Below, one piece after another: positions 62,729 through 64,000 of a stretch of 64,000 nt of DNA (within the stretch, counting starts at the first letter, position 1; the number at the start of each line of letters is the position of its first letter). Under the pieces are notes generated by a model that worked only from the letters and a program-made list of their open reading frames with translations, did no database searches and was not told where the DNA came from. Source of the DNA: Deinococcus arcticus (GTDB taxonomy: Bacteria; Deinococcota; Deinococci; Deinococcales; Deinococcaceae). The translations under genes and the position numbers were made by a program. The stretch covers positions 124,001-188,000 of the forward strand of contig NZ_PYSV01000005.1 of NCBI RefSeq assembly GCF_003028415.1, written 5' to 3'.

Positions 62729-63127
62729 CGTCGTTCCTCCTGCGCCGCAGTGTCAGCCACCAGTGCGACGTTCAGTGACGTGCATCAACGCGGGCGGGAA
62801 CGTCACTCCCTGACGCTGGCGCCGTGCACGCTGAGAGACGCCGCCGCGAGTTGTGCGCCCTGAACGCCACAAGGCGACCTGTATGACGGCTCTGACTGCC
62901 CCCCCATCACTTAGACCGCCCACCTCGCTGGCTGGACGGAAACGCGGGTGATCGAGCGGCCGCCGCAGGCAGCCCGTCTCACGCCGCTCAGTGCGTTGCC
63001 CACCGGCCCTGACTTTCACCCTTTGCGTTCAGGATTCTGAGTCTATTCGTCTTATATAAATTGACAAATATGAACTCTTTCATATCCCTGTGCTGGGGAG
63101 GCGTCAGCACAGTCATACCGTCTGCGC
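62729..63127. other. Divergent intergenic region with a candidate operator
   Basis: About 400 bases, becoming AT-rich near 63040-63090. Apart from the inverted repeat at 63068 listed separately, no gene or hairpin with T-run seen. Confidence 0.5.
63061..63085 (+). promoter_or_regulatory. Promoter region and inverted-repeat operator ahead of the WYL regulator
   Basis: TTGACA at 63061, then ATATGAA (63068-63074) and TTCATAT (63079-63085), a perfect 7-bp inverted repeat with a CTCT centre, 43 bases before the ATG. It overlaps where RNA polymerase would bind, as expected of an autoregulatory site. Confidence 0.55.
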
Positions 63128-64000
63128 ATGACCGCTCGCCGTTCTTCCGAAACCGCGACAGCGCCCCGCAGCTGGCAGAAATCGCACCGCCTCACCGACT
63201 TGGTCGCTGAACTTCAGGCGCGACCTCAATCCACTGCCGAACTCGCCCGCCAGTTCGGTGTGGGACAACGCAGCGTTCAGCGAGACCTGGAAGCGCTCCG
63301 GGCCATGGGGTATCCCGTGCAGGAAGGCCCGCCCGGGCAGTACTACATTCCCCGCAACGGCACCCTCCTGCGCCCCGCAGAAGTCCTGGCCGCTTATACG
63401 GCCCTGCGGCTGGCCCACCACCACTCTCCAGCGCTGGGCGGCCATTACCGCCGCGCCCTGCACAGCCTGTCACTGGCGCTGCCAGAGCGCGTGCGCCACA
63501 CCCTGAATGCCAGCATCCGCACGGGCAGCCAGGGCCTGTTCACCGACCGCCAGATGGAGGTGATTGCCGCCGCGTGGCTCGACGGGCAGGTGATGCGGTT
63601 CGACCACCGGGAGCGCAGCGGCATTCTGCGTGCGGGTCTGGAACTGTGCGTGTACTTCGTGGAGCTCAGCCGCACCAACCTTGCGCCGTTCGTGATTGGC
63701 CTGAACAGGCAGTCCGGCACCATTGAGACCTACAAGCTCGCGCGCATGAGCAACCTGCACCTGTTGGCCGAACGGTACGAGATGGATCCTGACTTTGACC
63801 CGCAGGCGTACCTGTCTGATGCCTGGGGCGTCATTGGCGGTGAGGACACCGTGACCGTCACTGTACGCTTCGAGCCAGACGCCGCCTACCGGGTGCTGGA
63901 GGGTGGGTTTCCGCAGTCCACCCTGATTCGGGGAGACGGCTTCGTGGACCTTGAATTCCGCGCGGGCATAGACGAAACCGGGCTGCCCTGCGAACTGATG
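63128..64000 (+). CDS. WYL-domain transcriptional regulator, cut by the window end
   Basis: 291 codons seen. The N-terminal DeoR-type helix-turn-helix (about 15-75) is RLTDLVAELQARPQSTAELA, RQFGVGQRSVQRDLEALRAM. A WYL domain follows (about 140-215; WLDGQVMRFDHRERSG, APFVIGLNRQSGTIETYKLA), where WYL family members bind nucleic acids or nucleotide ligands. The C-terminal extension begins (VTVTVRFEPDAAYRVLEGG), which is the WYL C-terminal domain. WYL regulators often control defence and stress loci; here the target may be the gene cluster beyond the window or itself through the inverted repeat upstream. Confidence 0.88.
   Translation, partial: MTARRSSETATAPRSWQKSHRLTDLVAELQARPQSTAELARQFGVGQRSVQRDLEALRAMGYPVQEGPPGQYYIPRNGTLLRPAEVLAAYTALRLAHHHSPALGGHYRRALHSLSLALPERVRHTLNASIRTGSQGLFTDRQMEVIAAAWLDGQVMRFDHRERSGILRAGLELCVYFVELSRTNLAPFVIGLNRQSGTIETYKLARMSNLHLLAERYEMDPDFDPQAYLSDAWGVIGGEDTVTVTVRFEPDAAYRVLEGGFPQSTLIRGDGFVDLEFRAGIDETGLPCELM

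Overview
The window is GC-rich bacterial DNA that fits the genus Deinococcus. The strongest markers are an Rsr/Ro60 gene preceded by a Y RNA, a class II UvrA (UvrA2), an XPB helicase/Bax1 nuclease pair, a PAS/GAF-rich bacteriophytochrome-like kinase, TPR-plus-winged-helix regulators, and TTGACA/TANNNT promoters placed so close to start codons that the transcripts should be leaderless. The species cannot be named from the sequence alone.

Layout. 1-4274: a RiPP-like cluster with a lanthipeptide-type dehydratase cut by the window edge, two small precursor-like peptides sharing a DEEGI motif, a luciferase-like flavin oxidoreductase, a radical SAM/SPASM enzyme and a small exported peptide. 4359-9141: a TPR/winged-helix regulator, a DUF6428/ArsR arsenic-type operon and repeats. 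9142-20801: chitinase, phosphoribosyltransferase, UvrA2, M42 peptidase, DUF945 protein, glycerate kinase and the Bax1 end of the XPB/Bax1 pair. 20788-34170: XPB helicase, an acyl-CoA dehydrogenase-like protein coupled to a large sensor kinase, DUF808 membrane protein, a decayed manA interrupted by a MITE, thioredoxin 2, diguanylate cyclase, DUF2252, and a MerR/quinone reductase pair. 34278-43683: acyl-CoA dehydrogenase, two peptidoglycan-binding hydrolases, surface Ig-like lipoprotein and subtilase. 43684-53439: an aminopeptidase remnant, oxidoreductase, Y RNA plus rsr, MtfA-like peptidase, a B-family DNA polymerase, PaaK and an EamA exporter. 53693-64000: acetyltransferase, a second ArsR operon, secreted proteins, an MFS transporter, a MerR-like/vWA operon and a WYL regulator cut by the window end.

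Two dispersed repeat families thread through the window. The first is a 135-178 bp palindromic MITE. Five good copies are each flanked by matching 3-bp target duplications (TCA or TGA), and three more copies are degenerate. The second is a 152-bp repeat with two near-identical inverted copies 52 kb apart and two partial copies. It carries a perfect 14-bp hairpin followed by a T-run, so it acts as a portable terminator.

The best candidates for new biology are the RiPP-like cluster, whose second precursor has no Ser or Thr in its putative core, and the Y RNA, whose tRNA-like module reads as a circularly permuted tRNA with a CCG-type anticodon arm. The MITE family and its insertions into gene ends are a third lead. 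DNA repair and RNA quality control (UvrA2, XPB/Bax1, PolB, Rsr/Y RNA) are unusually dense, as expected for a stress-resistant lineage.
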